Shown: positions 14,762 to 23,234 of the stretch, one piece after another | Layout of the letters: each line of letters opens with the position of its first letter | Position numbering within the stretch: position 1 is the stretch's first letter | NCBI GenBank assembly: GCA_964449985.1 | Contig: CAYVCG010000029.1 | Coordinates: 1-27,746, forward strand | Source: CAYVCG01 sp964449985 | Lineage (GTDB): Bacteria > Bacillota > Clostridia > Lachnospirales > WRAX01 | Direction: 5' to 3' | DNA length: 27,746 bases | Made by a program: the position numbers and the translations under genes | The notes under the pieces: model-generated | The model's input: the letters and a program-made list of their open reading frames with translations, nothing else | Told to the model about the DNA's origin: nothing | Databases searched by the model: none

Positions 14762-15604
14762 ATGAAGCAAATATCCGTCCAAACAATAACCGAAGTAGTG
14801 GCAAAGCTATGTATAGACTCAAACTGCAATATCCCTCAAGACATAAAATATGCGCTAAAAAAATCAGAAGCAACAGAATCAGAAGGCATAAGCAAGGAAA
14901 TATTGTCTATGCTCATAAAAAATAGCGAAATAGCCCAAACAGAACGCCTGCCCATCTGCCAAGATACAGGTATGACAGTAGTCTTTGTAGAAATCGGTCA
15001 GGAAGTTCAAATAACCGGCGGCAATCTAACAAACGCCATAAACGAAGGTGTGGCAAAAGGCTATAAAGAAGGCTATTTAAGAAAATCCATAGTAGCAGAC
15101 CCCATACACAGAATAAATACAAATGACAATACCCCCGCCATAATCCACTACAACATAGTCGAAGGCTCAAACCTATACATAACTATAGCTCCAAAAGGCT
15201 TCGGAAGCGAAAATATGAGTGCCATAAAAATGTTAAAACCGTCAGACGGCATAGAAGGTGTAAAAAGCTTTGTCCTCCAAACCGTAAAATCCGCGGGTTC
15301 AAACCCATGCCCCCCAATTATTGTAGGCGTAGGCGTAGGAGGAACAATGGAAAAAGCAGCAATAATTGCAAAGCAAGCCTTACTAAGAGATATAGGCACA
15401 AATAATGAAAATCCATATTGGGCATCCATAGAAACCGAGCTTCTATCCGAAATAAACAAGCTAAACATAGGTCCTTCCGGCTTAGGAGGAAAAACAACTG
15501 CCCTAGCCCTTCATATAAACACATTTGCAACACATATTGCGGGTCTTCCAGTAGCAGTAAATATCGGTTGCCATGCAACGCGCCACGCATCAATAATTTT
15601 ATAA
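14762..15604 (+). CDS. Fumarate hydratase class I, alpha subunit, 280 aa
   Basis: Iron-sulfur hydro-lyase subunit that, with the beta subunit, interconverts fumarate and L-malate. The three cluster cysteines are visible: C66 (ERLPICQDTGM), C183 (SNPCPPIIVG) and C270 (VNIGCHATRH). The APKGFGSENMSAIKM stretch near residue 143 is also typical. The ATG has GGAGG seven bases upstream. The gene is followed by the beta subunit after 18 bases, the standard two-gene arrangement of anaerobes. L-tartrate dehydratase is a close relative and cannot be fully excluded. The oxygen-sensitive cluster fits an anaerobic host. Confidence 0.88.
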   Translation: MKQISVQTITEVVAKLCIDSNCNIPQDIKYALKKSEATESEGISKEILSMLIKNSEIAQTERLPICQDTGMTVVFVEIGQEVQITGGNLTNAINEGVAKGYKEGYLRKSIVADPIHRINTNDNTPAIIHYNIVEGSNLYITIAPKGFGSENMSAIKMLKPSDGIEGVKSFVLQTVKSAGSNPCPPIIVGVGVGGTMEKAAIIAKQALLRDIGTNNENPYWASIETELLSEINKLNIGPSGLGGKTTALALHINTFATHIAGLPVAVNIGCHATRHASIIL

Positions 15605-15622
15605 AATCATAGGAGAATCAAA

Positions 15623-16123
15623 ATGCCAAAAACAATAACAACACCAATAACAGATGAAATAATAAAAACCTTAACCCCAGGCGAATTAGTATACATATCA
15701 GGAACAATCTATACAGCAAGAGACGCCGCACATAAACGCCTCACAGAAATGATAAAAAACGGAGAACAACCTCCATTCGGCTTTGAAGGCCAAGCCGTCT
15801 ATTATGCAGGCCCATGCCCATCGCCGCCAAACCAAATAATCGGCTCAATCGGCCCAACAACAAGCGGCCGTATGGATGCATATTCCCCAACCCTTATAGC
15901 CAACGGCTTAAAAGTTATGATAGGCAAAGGCTACAGAAACGAAGCAGTAGAAAAAGCAATAAAGCAAAACAACGGCGTATATTTTGTAACAATCGGAGGA
16001 GCGGGAGCACTATTGTCAAAATGCGTAAAAAGCGTAGAGCTAATAGCGTTTGAAGACTTAGGAACAGAAGCTATCCGCAGGCTAGAAGTCGAAATGTTCC
16101 CCGCCATAGTTTCAATAATATAA
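15623..16123 (+). CDS. Fumarate hydratase class I, beta subunit, 166 aa
   Basis: Partner of the alpha subunit. Motifs include VYISGTIYTARDAAHKRLTE near residue 23, YYAGPCPSPP, IGSIGPTTSGRMDAYSP near residue 73, GGAGALLSKC and a C-terminal EDLGTEAIRRLEVEMFP. These form part of the substrate pocket in the two-subunit enzymes. AGGAG lies seven bases before the ATG. The length is close to that of stand-alone beta subunits. It shares a transcript with alpha and may also lead into the 48-aa ORF downstream, since no terminator was seen between them. Confidence 0.88.
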   Translation: MPKTITTPITDEIIKTLTPGELVYISGTIYTARDAAHKRLTEMIKNGEQPPFGFEGQAVYYAGPCPSPPNQIIGSIGPTTSGRMDAYSPTLIANGLKVMIGKGYRNEAVEKAIKQNNGVYFVTIGGAGALLSKCVKSVELIAFEDLGTEAIRRLEVEMFPAIVSII

Positions 16124-16150
16124 ATGTGTAAAAAAAATAATATATCAGCA

Positions 16151-16174
16151 TAATAACCTCATAAGGAGGTATTA
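16151..16174 (+). promoter_or_regulatory. Hairpin covering the ribosome binding site of the 48-aa ORF
   Basis: TAAT-A-ACCTC (16151-16160) can pair with GAGGT-ATTA (16166-16174), with one bulged A and a five-base loop. The ribosome binding site GGAGG lies in the loop edge and 3' arm, so folding would hide it. It could act as a translational switch. Stability is modest. Confidence 0.35.
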
Positions 16175-16177
16175 TAT

Positions 16178-16324
16178 ATGAGCAAACAAAACAAACAAAA
16201 AGAAAAAAACCACATAATAGAAAACCATATTCTAGCCGAAAGTTTCAACACAACCGGAGCAAACATACCAAAGATAAAAAATTTAGAGAGCGAATTAGAA
16301 TCTAAAAACAAGAAAAATCATTAA
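16178..16324 (+). CDS. Small ORF, 48 aa, function unknown
   Basis: An ATG with a near-perfect ribosome binding site (AAGGAGGT, eight bases from GGAGG to the start) opens a 48-codon frame ending in TAA at 16324. The product starts MSKQNKQKEKNHIIENHIL and continues AESFNTTGANIPKIKN. It is very hydrophilic, rich in Lys, Asn and Glu, with no membrane segment or cysteine. It lies 54 bases after fumarase beta on the same strand, with no terminator seen between, and ends ten bases before a strong terminator. I recognise no family. The ribosome binding site is the best reason to believe it is expressed. Confidence 0.5.
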   Translation: MSKQNKQKEKNHIIENHILAESFNTTGANIPKIKNLESELESKNKKNH

Positions 16325-16333
16325 AACAGCATT

Positions 16334-16371
16334 AAAAAAGCGGGGGCTATGGCAAAAACCATAACCCCCGC
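16334..16371 (-). terminator. Strong intrinsic terminator of the asp23-to-coaD cluster
   Basis: On the minus strand GCGGGGG (with a further TATGG/CCATA pairing after one mismatch) forms a stem of about 12 bp with a six-base loop, followed by TTTTTT. It comes ten bases after the coiled-coil gene stop. On the plus strand the same hairpin could partly end the fumarase transcript, but the T tract there is poor. Confidence 0.85.
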
Positions 16372-16380
16372 AAATTATTA

Positions 16381-16929
16381 TTAATCTTTAATTCCCCTAA
16401 GCTCTTTCCTGTTCTCATAAAGCGTATCGACTGTTTGGCTGAAAAACTCCTCAACGTTGCGAGCTTCCATAGTAAATTTATCGCTGGCCTGCCTAACAGC
16501 CTCTTCCGCCCTAGCCAAAATCTCGTCAGAGTATTCAATAGCATTTTTACGCAGTTCCCTTGCGCTTTTTCTGCTTTCCTCAACAAGTTGCATAGCCTGC
16601 TGAGAAGCCCGTTTAACGATCTCATGTTCATCAACTAGCTTTTGTGCTTCGATTTCCGCATTCTTTAATAGCATAGCTGCTTTGTTTCTGGCATCATTAA
16701 GTATTTTATCGCCATCAGCAATAATTCTTCTTGCCTGTTTAATTTCATTTGGTAAGTCTTTGTTTATATCTTCGATAATAGGTCGCAAGTCATCGATAAT
16801 ATCATAAATGCTGTGTTTATCAACAGAAACTTTCCCCGAAAAAGGAACAGCACGACAAGACTCAAGCAAGTCCTCCATTTTAGAAAGCTGGTCTTCAATT
16901 CTGGCAAGGTAGTCTCTAATAGTTTCCAT
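16381..16929 (-). CDS. DivIVA-like coiled-coil protein, 182 aa
   Basis: Almost the whole protein after residue 50 is a long charged helix with heptad character (KQARRIIADGDKILNDARNK, then AAMLLKNAEIEAQKLVDEHE). It resembles the cell-division-initiation/ATPase-like coiled-coil proteins found after coaD in many Clostridia. It has no transmembrane segment. Its ribosome binding site (GGGAGG) lies in the last codons of coaD, so the two are coupled. A structural or polar scaffolding role is likely but not shown. It is the last gene of the cluster. Confidence 0.75.
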   Translation of the reverse strand: METIRDYLARIEDQLSKMEDLLESCRAVPFSGKVSVDKHSIYDIIDDLRPIIEDINKDLPNEIKQARRIIADGDKILNDARNKAAMLLKNAEIEAQKLVDEHEIVKRASQQAMQLVEESRKSARELRKNAIEYSDEILARAEEAVRQASDKFTMEARNVEEFFSQTVDTLYENRKELRGIKD

Positions 16930-16934
16930 ACCCC

Positions 16935-17420
16935 TTACGCCTCCCTAGATTTAATCTTATTAATTAAATGAGATTTTATTTCCGGTGGTACCATAGCATC
17001 AATATTACCGCCAAATTTAATAACCTCACGAACTATGCTGGAGCTTAAATACAAATATTGAGTGCTGGTAGAAATAAAAAGGGTTTCAACATCATTAGCA
17101 AGCATCCTATTTGTAAGAGCCATTTGAAATTCTGATTCAAAATCCGTAACAGCCCGCAACCCACGGATAATAAGCTGGGCATTTTTCTCTCTAACAAAAT
17201 CAACCAAAAGCCCCGAAAAAGAGACGATTTCAATGCCCTTCATTCCATGTGTAACCTCTTTAAGATGCTCCACCCTTTCTTCAACCGAAAAAAAAGGCGT
17301 CTTTGATGAATTATTTAAAACTGCAACAATAAGCTTGTCCGAAAATTTTGAAGCTCTTTTGATAATATCCAAATGTCCGAACGTAACAGGGTCAAAACTA
17401 CCCGGATAAACAGCAATCAA
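16935..17420 (-). CDS. coaD: Phosphopantetheine adenylyltransferase
   Basis: Transfers AMP from ATP to 4'-phosphopantetheine, the next-to-last step of coenzyme A synthesis. The nucleotidyltransferase motif GSFDPVTFGH is at residues 7-16, IIRGLRAVTDFE at 85-96, and the C-terminal STSTQYLYLSSSIVREV ends near residue 133. The length of 161 residues is normal. The start is a TTG at 17420 that overlaps the rsmD stop as TTGA, with AAGGGG eight bases upstream inside rsmD. The rsmD-coaD pair is a common arrangement. Confidence 0.95.
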   Translation of the reverse strand: MIAVYPGSFDPVTFGHLDIIKRASKFSDKLIVAVLNNSSKTPFFSVEERVEHLKEVTHGMKGIEIVSFSGLLVDFVREKNAQLIIRGLRAVTDFESEFQMALTNRMLANDVETLFISTSTQYLYLSSSIVREVIKFGGNIDAMVPPEIKSHLINKIKSREA

Positions 17421-17980
17421 AACGTCTGCCCCTTCCGCAAAAAAACAATCTTTGCAATATTATAGTCTTTGATTTTAAAAATTTCAAGAGGCATAGAATC
17501 ATCAAAGGAAAATTCCTGGTCAGAGGCCATCTCCGCACATATTATTCCAAAATCTTTCAGAATGCCGCTTCTGCATATGCAATCCAAAGTTTCCGCAACC
17601 GCATTTCCATAATAAGGCGGATCCATAAAAATAACATCAAATTTCCGGCCCAAATCCCCGAGGGATTTGACAGCAGAGCAAGCGTCATCCATAATTATAT
17701 CGCTGTTTGTGCTCAGTTTTGTCTTCTCAATATTCTTCCTGATAATATCAATACTTTCAGCGTTATTGTCAACAAAAACAGCGCTCTTAGCTCCCCTAGA
17801 CAGCGCTTCGATTCCTAATGCGCCGCTTCCACTAAACAAGTCCAAAATATGGGAATCATGAATATCGCCCATCAAAACGTTAAAAACAGCCTCCTTAACA
17901 CGGTCGGCGGTTGGTCTCGTGTGCATGCCTTCGGGCGAAAACAATTTATGCCCCCTGGCCTTGCCGGAAATAACGCGCAT
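17417..17980 (-). CDS. rsmD: 16S rRNA (guanine966-N2)-methyltransferase RsmD
   Basis: S-adenosylmethionine-dependent methyltransferase acting on G966 of 16S rRNA. The start is the ATG at 17980 (MRVISGKARGHKL), with AAAGGGG eight bases upstream; the longer frame to 18106 lacks support. Motifs: TRPTADRVKEAVFN at 21-34, the SAM-binding loop LDLFSGSGALGIEALSRG at 46-63, and the catalytic DPPY at 120-123. The length (187 aa) is typical. A promoter lies upstream at 18023-18052, so the rsmD-coaD block can be transcribed apart from recG. Confidence 0.95.
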   Translation of the reverse strand: MRVISGKARGHKLFSPEGMHTRPTADRVKEAVFNVLMGDIHDSHILDLFSGSGALGIEALSRGAKSAVFVDNNAESIDIIRKNIEKTKLSTNSDIIMDDACSAVKSLGDLGRKFDVIFMDPPYYGNAVAETLDCICRSGILKDFGIICAEMASDQEFSFDDSMPLEIFKIKDYNIAKIVFLRKGQTF

Positions 17981-18022
17981 TAAAAAAGCCCCTTTATTCA
18001 AATTAATTAAATCAGCGTTTCC

Positions 18023-18052
18023 ATTATACAACAAAATTAACACACAAGTAAA
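18023..18052 (-). promoter_or_regulatory. Internal promoter for rsmD-coaD
   Basis: On the minus strand a perfect TATAAT (18028-18023) is preceded after 18 bases by TTTACT (18052-18047). It lies in the 85-base gap between recG and rsmD, about 40 bases before the rsmD start. Confidence 0.55.
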
Positions 18053-18065
18053 CACATTTATTGTA

Positions 18066-19864
18066 TTATAATGAAATTTTTTTAATTTTTTTGAAACTAT
18101 CCTCAATGCCTATTTTCAAAGAAGTATAACTTTCATCCGTCTCCAAAAGTCCTTCCCGAATTATACGTTCTGCCGCATGCTGAGCCATCGCCAAAATTTC
18201 CAAATCCTTGTATAAGTTAGCAATCTTAAACTCTGGCAGGCCATGCTGCCTTGTCCCAAAATAATCTCCATGCCCCCTGAGTTTCAGATCCATTTCTGAA
18301 ATTTCAAACCCATCGCATGTTTTTGTCATAACCCCAAGCCGTTCTTTAGCAACTTTAGACTTCGAATCAGAAATCAAAATACAGTATGATTTATCTTTCC
18401 CACGCCCAACTCTTCCACGAAGCTGATGCAGCTGCGAAAGACCAAACCTTTCTGCATTTTCAATAAGCATAACAGTAGCGTTGGGAACATTTATTCCAAC
18501 CTCAATAACAGTTGTAGATACAAGTATGTGTATTTGCCCTCTCGCAAATCCTTCCATAATCTCTTGCTTTTTTGTATTTTTCATCTTGCCATGCAAGCAA
18601 GCAACCTCATATTCATTAAAATGCTCATTCAATTCCTCAACATGGCTCAGAACCGATTTAAGCTCCATCCCTTCATTATCCTCGATCATCGGGCAAATAA
18701 CATAAGCCTGCCTGCCCTTTGAGATTTCGCTTTTAATAAATCCATAAATACGCTCACGATATTTAGAGCTAACCGCAAATGTATCAACCGTCTTCCTTCC
18801 CGGAGGCAATTCATCAATAATAGAAATATCCAAATCACCATATAAAATAAGAGCAAGCGTTCTTGGAATAGGTGTTGCAGTCATAACCAAAACATGAGGA
18901 TTATTGCCTTTTGCCGAAAGCCTACCCCTTTGCAAAACACCAAATCGGTGCTGTTCGTCAGTGATAACAAGCCCCACATGTTTAAAGTAAACCCCATCCT
19001 CAATCAAAGCATGGGTTCCAATTATCATCTGTGCGCACCCNNNNNNNNNNNNNNNNNNNNNNNNNNNNNNNNNNNNNNNNNNNNNNNNNNNNNNNNNNNN
19101 NNNNNNNNNNNNNNNNNNNNNNNNNNNNNNNNNNNNNNNNCAATAACAATTCCCGTATGCTTTTTTATTTCCCCTTTTATACTAAAAAGCGTTAACTGCA
19201 TCATAAGCAGTTCCTCAAACACCAACCGCTTTCTTGCATCAAAAAAAGCTTGTCTGCTCTCAGGAAAGTGTATGTTTCGAACAGCATATTCCTTATTAGA
19301 AAGCCCATTATCCCCCAGAACCCCATTCGGCAAAATTTCGCTAATCCCACAGCTAATCAAATCCAGCGCCTGTCTTATAACCGCGCGCAAATTTTTTTGC
19401 GACAATCTGCCGATTCTAGAATACACAGGAACAATCCTGCCAGCATTAATAAGCTCACCTTCCGAAAACATCTCATATTCGGGCGATTCCATTTGAAGTC
19501 TTCCCGCCCTTTCAGACACCTTTCCAGTAAAAACATATTCCAAGCCGGGTTTAAAAGCATTTTTCATATAAGGCATATTAAACCACACCAAAAAGATACC
19601 GCCCGTATCATCACAAGCCCAAACCCTCAAAACGCTGAGTTTTTTCACGCGCATAGCTTCAAACTTCCCTGCTATTTTCGCCTTTATTGTAAAAATTCCA
19701 TCAGCATAGCAATCACTCACAGGCGTAATAATGCTCCGATCGTCATAATCCCTAGGATAGTATTCAACTATGTCCCCCAGCGTAAAAATCCCGGCGTCAT
19801 TAAAAGCTATAAGCCTTTTTTCACCAATACCAGATAAATTCTCAATCCCGTCAAAAATCTCCAT
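18066..19864 (-). CDS. recG: ATP-dependent DNA helicase RecG (interrupted by an assembly gap)
   Basis: Branch-migrating helicase acting on stalled replication forks and Holliday junctions. The start is the ATG at 19864 (MEIFDGIENLSGIGEKRL), with GGGGAAGGG upstream. Before the gap come the wedge/OB region (FTIKAKIAGKFEAMRVKKL, then GRLQMESPEYEMFS) and FEELLMMQLTLFSIKGEIK. After it come MIIGTHALIEDG, ITDEQHRFGVLQRG (DExH box), VMTATPIPRTLAL, VSTTVIEVGINVP and LHQLRGRVGRGKD. The Walker A motif falls in the 100-N gap. Compared with E. coli RecG about 110 residues are missing, so the true gap is nearer 300 bases. The two halves are in different frames only because the placeholder length is arbitrary; there is no sign of a real frameshift. 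Confidence 0.92.
19041..19140. other. Assembly gap (100 N) inside recG
   Basis: Exactly 100 N. It hides the helicase motif I (Walker A) region of RecG. Judged from the family, the missing stretch is about three times longer than the placeholder. Confidence 0.95.
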
Positions 19865-19927
19865 AAACCCTTCCCCGCATAAAAATATAACGGACGAAAA
19901 CAAAATGTTCCGCCCGGCGTCTTTTTA

Positions 19928-21613
19928 TTATTCAACAGAAAATATGTAATGATAAATCGGCTGCCCGCCTCTGTGGATTTCGGCCTCAATATCCAAGCCC
20001 TTGCCCAAAGCATAATCCAAAACCACTTGCGCCTCATCCTGATTAACAGCTTCGCCATAAAAAATGCTTAAAACCTCTCCGCCATCCTCAAGCATAATAT
20101 CCAAAAGCCCTTTAGCTGCCCTCTCGATATCCTTCTCCACTAAGACAATCTTGTCAGCAAGCAAGCATATAACATCACCCTGATCAATTTGCTTGTCATC
20201 CAAAACAGTTGCCCGAACAGCGTATGTAACTTGCCCGGTCCTAACGTTTTTAATGGCCTCTTCCATCCGCTTACAGTTTTCCTCAAGCGGCTCAACATCG
20301 GTATAGTTAACCAAAGCACAAACCCCTTGCGGAATGCATTTAGTCGGCAAAACAATAACATTCTTGCCCTCCACAAGAAACGAAGCTTGCTGAGCGGCCA
20401 AAATTATATTTTTATTGTTAGGCATTATAATTATGTTTTTAGCATTCAGATTTTCAATTGCTGCGATAAAATCATTAGTAGAAGGATTCATCGTCTGTCC
20501 GCCTTCAATAATAGCGTCCGCCCCAAGGCTTTCAAATAGCTCCCTAAATCCATCACCGGCGGAAACAACAATAAAAGCAACATCCCTTATCTCGTCTTCG
20601 ATATTAACAGCATTATCATTGGCGTCAAAAGTTTCTTTTACAACATCTTCCTCTTTAATTTCAAACTCAATTATATTTGAATGCTGCAAGCGCATGTTTT
20701 CAATTTTTATATTATCTAAATATCCGATTTCCAAAGCCTTTTCAAGCACAGCACCTGGATTATTCGTATGAACATGTATTTTTATAATATGCTCGTCCGC
20801 AACAGCAACGATAGAATCACCAATTTCCGAAATAAATTGCTTCAAATTATGTAAAACGTCTTCCCCTGGATTATCCACGCAAATAAAAAACTCCGTACAA
20901 TAAGAAAACCTAATATCTTCAAAAGGCACTGATTTGATAGCGGCCTTAGATACTCCGGGTTTGATTGTGTCATCAAACAGGCTCACGCCTTGCGAATCAT
21001 CGCTTATGCATGATAAGGCTGCTTCCCAAATTTGAATAAGGCCATACCCACCAGCATCAACAACGCCAGCCTGCTTAAGCGCAGGAAGCATTTCTGTGGT
21101 TTTAGCTAACATTTCATTGCCGTATTTAACAGTCTCTTTTAGCAAAAACTCAATATCCTCAGTATCAAATGATAGATCAGTCGCCTTTTCAGCCATAGCT
21201 CTCGCTATTGTTAAAATAGTACCCTCTTTCGGTTTCATAACAGCCTTATAAGCAGTTTCAGATGCCTTAACAAATGCATTGGCCAAGTCGTCAGCCGTAA
21301 CAGACTCACAACCTTCCAAACCCTTTGCGAAACCCCTAAAAAGCTGTGACAAAATAACGCCTGAGTTTCCTCTGGCCCCTCTTAAAGAGCCATCAGAAAC
21401 CGCCTTAGCAACTTCATATGTGTTATTGGTAGAAAGCTTCTCCGCTTCCCTGGCTGCCGCCAAAAAAGTGAGTGACATGTTGGTTCCAGTATCTCCGTCG
21501 GGAACAGGAAAAACGTTTAAAGAATCAATTATGTCTTTATTTTTATCCAAAGCGCAAGCACCGGAAATAATCATTCTCTTAAATAAGCTGCCATCCATTT
21601 TAGTAATTTCCAC
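19928..21613 (-). CDS. DAK2/DegV-associated kinase-like protein (FakA-like), about 561 aa
   Basis: The N-terminal DhaL (DAK2) domain covers about residues 1-200. It has NVFPVPDGDTGTNM at 33-46, whose aspartates bind Mg-ATP, and GSLRGARGNSGVILSQLFRG at 75-94. The rest matches the long C-terminal region of FakA/YloV-type proteins, including IKIHVHTNNPGAVLEKALEI and GQTMNPSTNDFIAAIENLN. FakA phosphorylates fatty acids bound to FakB for entry into phospholipids. No fakB is in the window. GGGAGG lies ten bases before a GTG at 21613, which I take as start; ATG codons at 21631 and 21598 are alternatives. It follows asp23, the usual pairing. Confidence 0.85.
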   Translation of the reverse strand: MEITKMDGSLFKRMIISGACALDKNKDIIDSLNVFPVPDGDTGTNMSLTFLAAAREAEKLSTNNTYEVAKAVSDGSLRGARGNSGVILSQLFRGFAKGLEGCESVTADDLANAFVKASETAYKAVMKPKEGTILTIARAMAEKATDLSFDTEDIEFLLKETVKYGNEMLAKTTEMLPALKQAGVVDAGGYGLIQIWEAALSCISDDSQGVSLFDDTIKPGVSKAAIKSVPFEDIRFSYCTEFFICVDNPGEDVLHNLKQFISEIGDSIVAVADEHIIKIHVHTNNPGAVLEKALEIGYLDNIKIENMRLQHSNIIEFEIKEEDVVKETFDANDNAVNIEDEIRDVAFIVVSAGDGFRELFESLGADAIIEGGQTMNPSTNDFIAAIENLNAKNIIIMPNNKNIILAAQQASFLVEGKNVIVLPTKCIPQGVCALVNYTDVEPLEENCKRMEEAIKNVRTGQVTYAVRATVLDDKQIDQGDVICLLADKIVLVEKDIERAAKGLLDIMLEDGGEVLSIFYGEAVNQDEAQVVLDYALGKGLDIEAEIHRGGQPIYHYIFSVE

Positions 21614-21683
21614 AACAATTGTTCCTCCCATTAAACGCTATCCCAAAGCGGGCAATAATACGTCATTAACAAGCCGTGTATAA

Positions 21684-22040
21684 TCAAGCATCAACTCTAA
21701 CGCCCTCAACAAAAATATTTATCTTTTCAACGCACAACCCGGTATACTCCTCAACCTGATATTTAACCGTGCTGACGAGAGAATCTCCTATTGCGGTTAT
21801 ATTAGTTCCATATTCAACGATAATATGAAGATCTATTTCAATGCCTGCCTCTTCAACAGAAATCCTAATACCTTTAGTAAGGCTTTCTCTTTTCAAAAGC
21901 TGAACAAACCCATCTTTAACGTTCTTTGCCGCCATGCCAACAACGCCATAACATTCCATAGCCGCAAGCCCAGCAATTCTAGCAATAACTTCATTAACAA
22001 TAGTAATCGTTCCGTATTCATTAAATAAACTAGATGGCAT
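21684..22040 (-). CDS. Asp23/Gls24 family envelope stress protein, 118 aa
   Basis: The ATG at 22040 (MPSSLFNEYGTITIVNEVI) has GAGGAG seven bases upstream and is preferred over a start eight codons earlier. The sequence has the Asp23 pattern: ARIAGLAAMECYGVVGMAAK, then a beta-rich part (EIDLHIIVEYGTNITAIGDS) and YTGLCVEKINIFVEGV. In Clostridia this gene usually precedes the DAK2 gene, often with ribosomal protein L28 (rpmB) divergent upstream. No rpmB is present here; the upstream neighbour is proB. The family is linked to envelope homeostasis, but its exact role is not settled. Confidence 0.88.
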   Translation of the reverse strand: MPSSLFNEYGTITIVNEVIARIAGLAAMECYGVVGMAAKNVKDGFVQLLKRESLTKGIRISVEEAGIEIDLHIIVEYGTNITAIGDSLVSTVKYQVEEYTGLCVEKINIFVEGVRVDA

Positions 22041-22089
22041 AAACACACTCCTCTTTACATGCACTTAAAAATCTGCCATGGTAAATAAG

Positions 22090-22118
22090 TCTATATCAAG
22101 CTAAATCAAATTAGTAAA
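22090..22118 (-). promoter_or_regulatory. Possible promoter of asp23; the 243-base gap around it
   Basis: On the minus strand TTTACT (22118-22113), 17-base spacer, TATAGA (22095-22090); both hexamers match consensus at four of six positions. The rest of the 22041-22283 interval is AT-rich. It holds a weak 8-bp hairpin (22238-22260) after proB without a T run, and nothing else was seen. Confidence 0.35.
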
Positions 22119-22283
22119 AATAACCTCTCTATTAATATCCACCAAACAAAACCACAGCAAATATTAATAAAATATAATAATCACATTACTAAAGTATACA
22201 CCAAATCCGGCTCATTAATCAACCGTTTATTATATTTATATTTTCCAACACAGAAAATATGTCCATCTTATTCATGCTTTTTA

Positions 22284-23084
22284 TTAATACCTTTTAAAAT
22301 AAGTACCAACCTGAGCGCCGTCCATAATTTCAAATACTATAGTAGGATCTTCTCCGGAAGCAATAACCGTATCGATTCCATGCTCTGCCGCCATATTCGC
22401 CGCAGTAAGCTTAGAAACCATACCGCCGGAGCCAAAGCTGCTGGAAGAACCTGTGGCATACTTTTGAATCTCTCCGTCAACCCTCTCAACAAAAGGAATA
22501 ATCTTCGCCCCCGTATTTAATTTAGGATCGCTGTCATAAAGCCCTTCAATGTCAGAAAGCATAATCAATAAATCGCTTTTAGATAAACAAGCAACATACG
22601 CCGAAAGCGTATCATTTTCAGAAAAAGAAAATTCCAGCTCCTCTGTCGAAACAGCGTCATTTTCATTAACAATAGGAATAACCCCTAAAGATAATAGCTT
22701 GGAAAAAGTATTTTCAACATTTTTCTTTCTAGTAGCGTTATCAACAACGTCCTTAGTAAGCAAAATCTGAGCAACCTTCTGGCTATACTCAACAAAGAAT
22801 TTTTCATATATCTGCATAAGGCAAGCCTGTCCCACGGATGAAGCAGCCTGTTTCCCGATTATATCTTTCGGCCGCTCAGAAAGCCCCAAGCGCTCAACCC
22901 CAACGGCAACAGCTCCGGACGTAACCAAAATAACCTCTTTACCCTGGTTTTTCAAATCCGAAATCATCCAAACAAGTTTATTAATCCGCTTTAAGTTAAG
23001 CTTCCCTGATTCATATGTAAGCGTAGAAGTGCCAACTTTAATAACAATTCTTTTGTGATTCTTTAAAGCTTCCCTTTCAGTCAT
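22284..23084 (-). CDS. proB: Glutamate 5-kinase, short form without PUA domain, 266 aa
   Basis: Phosphorylates glutamate for proline synthesis. Motifs of the amino acid kinase fold: IVIKVGTSTL at 13-22, VTSGAVAVG at 54-62, VNENDAVS at 139-146, ENDTLSA at 156-162, LSDIEGLYDSDP at 176-187. The protein ends after the kinase domain and lacks the C-terminal PUA domain of the roughly 365-residue enzymes; short forms are known in Gram-positive bacteria. proA, usually next to proB, is absent here on both sides. The gene has its own promoter upstream. Confidence 0.93.
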   Translation of the reverse strand: MTEREALKNHKRIVIKVGTSTLTYESGKLNLKRINKLVWMISDLKNQGKEVILVTSGAVAVGVERLGLSERPKDIIGKQAASSVGQACLMQIYEKFFVEYSQKVAQILLTKDVVDNATRKKNVENTFSKLLSLGVIPIVNENDAVSTEELEFSFSENDTLSAYVACLSKSDLLIMLSDIEGLYDSDPKLNTGAKIIPFVERVDGEIQKYATGSSSSFGSGGMVSKLTAANMAAEHGIDTVIASGEDPTIVFEIMDGAQVGTYFKRY

Positions 23085-23120
23085 TCCAAACTTCTTCCTC
23101 TCGAAAATTTAATATCATTC

Positions 23121-23149
23121 ATAATATCACACGAATAGTTTTGCTGCAA
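23121..23149 (-). promoter_or_regulatory. Promoter of proB
   Basis: On the minus strand TTGCAG (23149-23144), 17-base spacer, TATTAT (23126-23121). It lies between the terminator of the GH95 gene and the proB start, about 37 bases before the ATG. Confidence 0.65.
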
Positions 23150-23163
23150 TAATAAAACATACC

Positions 23164-23200
23164 AAAAATGACAACCCCGCCAAAGAAGGCGGGGCGTCAT
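23164..23200 (-). terminator. Strong terminator after the GH95 gene
   Basis: On the minus strand CCCCGCC (arm 23094-type position 23088-23094 region at 23188-23194) pairs with GGCGGGG (23175-23181) around a six-base loop. An outer ATGAC/GTCAT pairing follows and then TTTTT. It separates the GH95 transcript from proB. Confidence 0.85.
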
Positions 23201-23234
23201 AGTTATAATTTGCAATTATAAATTAATATTAAAT

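Noticed and set aside
18066..19864. recG as a pseudogene or as two separate genes
   Set aside because: The break coincides exactly with a 100-N placeholder, and all visible helicase motifs are intact on both sides.
19865..19927. Imperfect hairpin between the FakA-like gene and recG as a terminator
   Set aside because: Pairing needs a bulge and several G-T pairs, the T tract is interrupted, and the spacing fits a continuous operon.
22238..22260. Hairpin after proB as an intrinsic terminator
   Set aside because: The stem is only AT-rich (8 bp, one G-C pair) and no T run follows on the minus strand.
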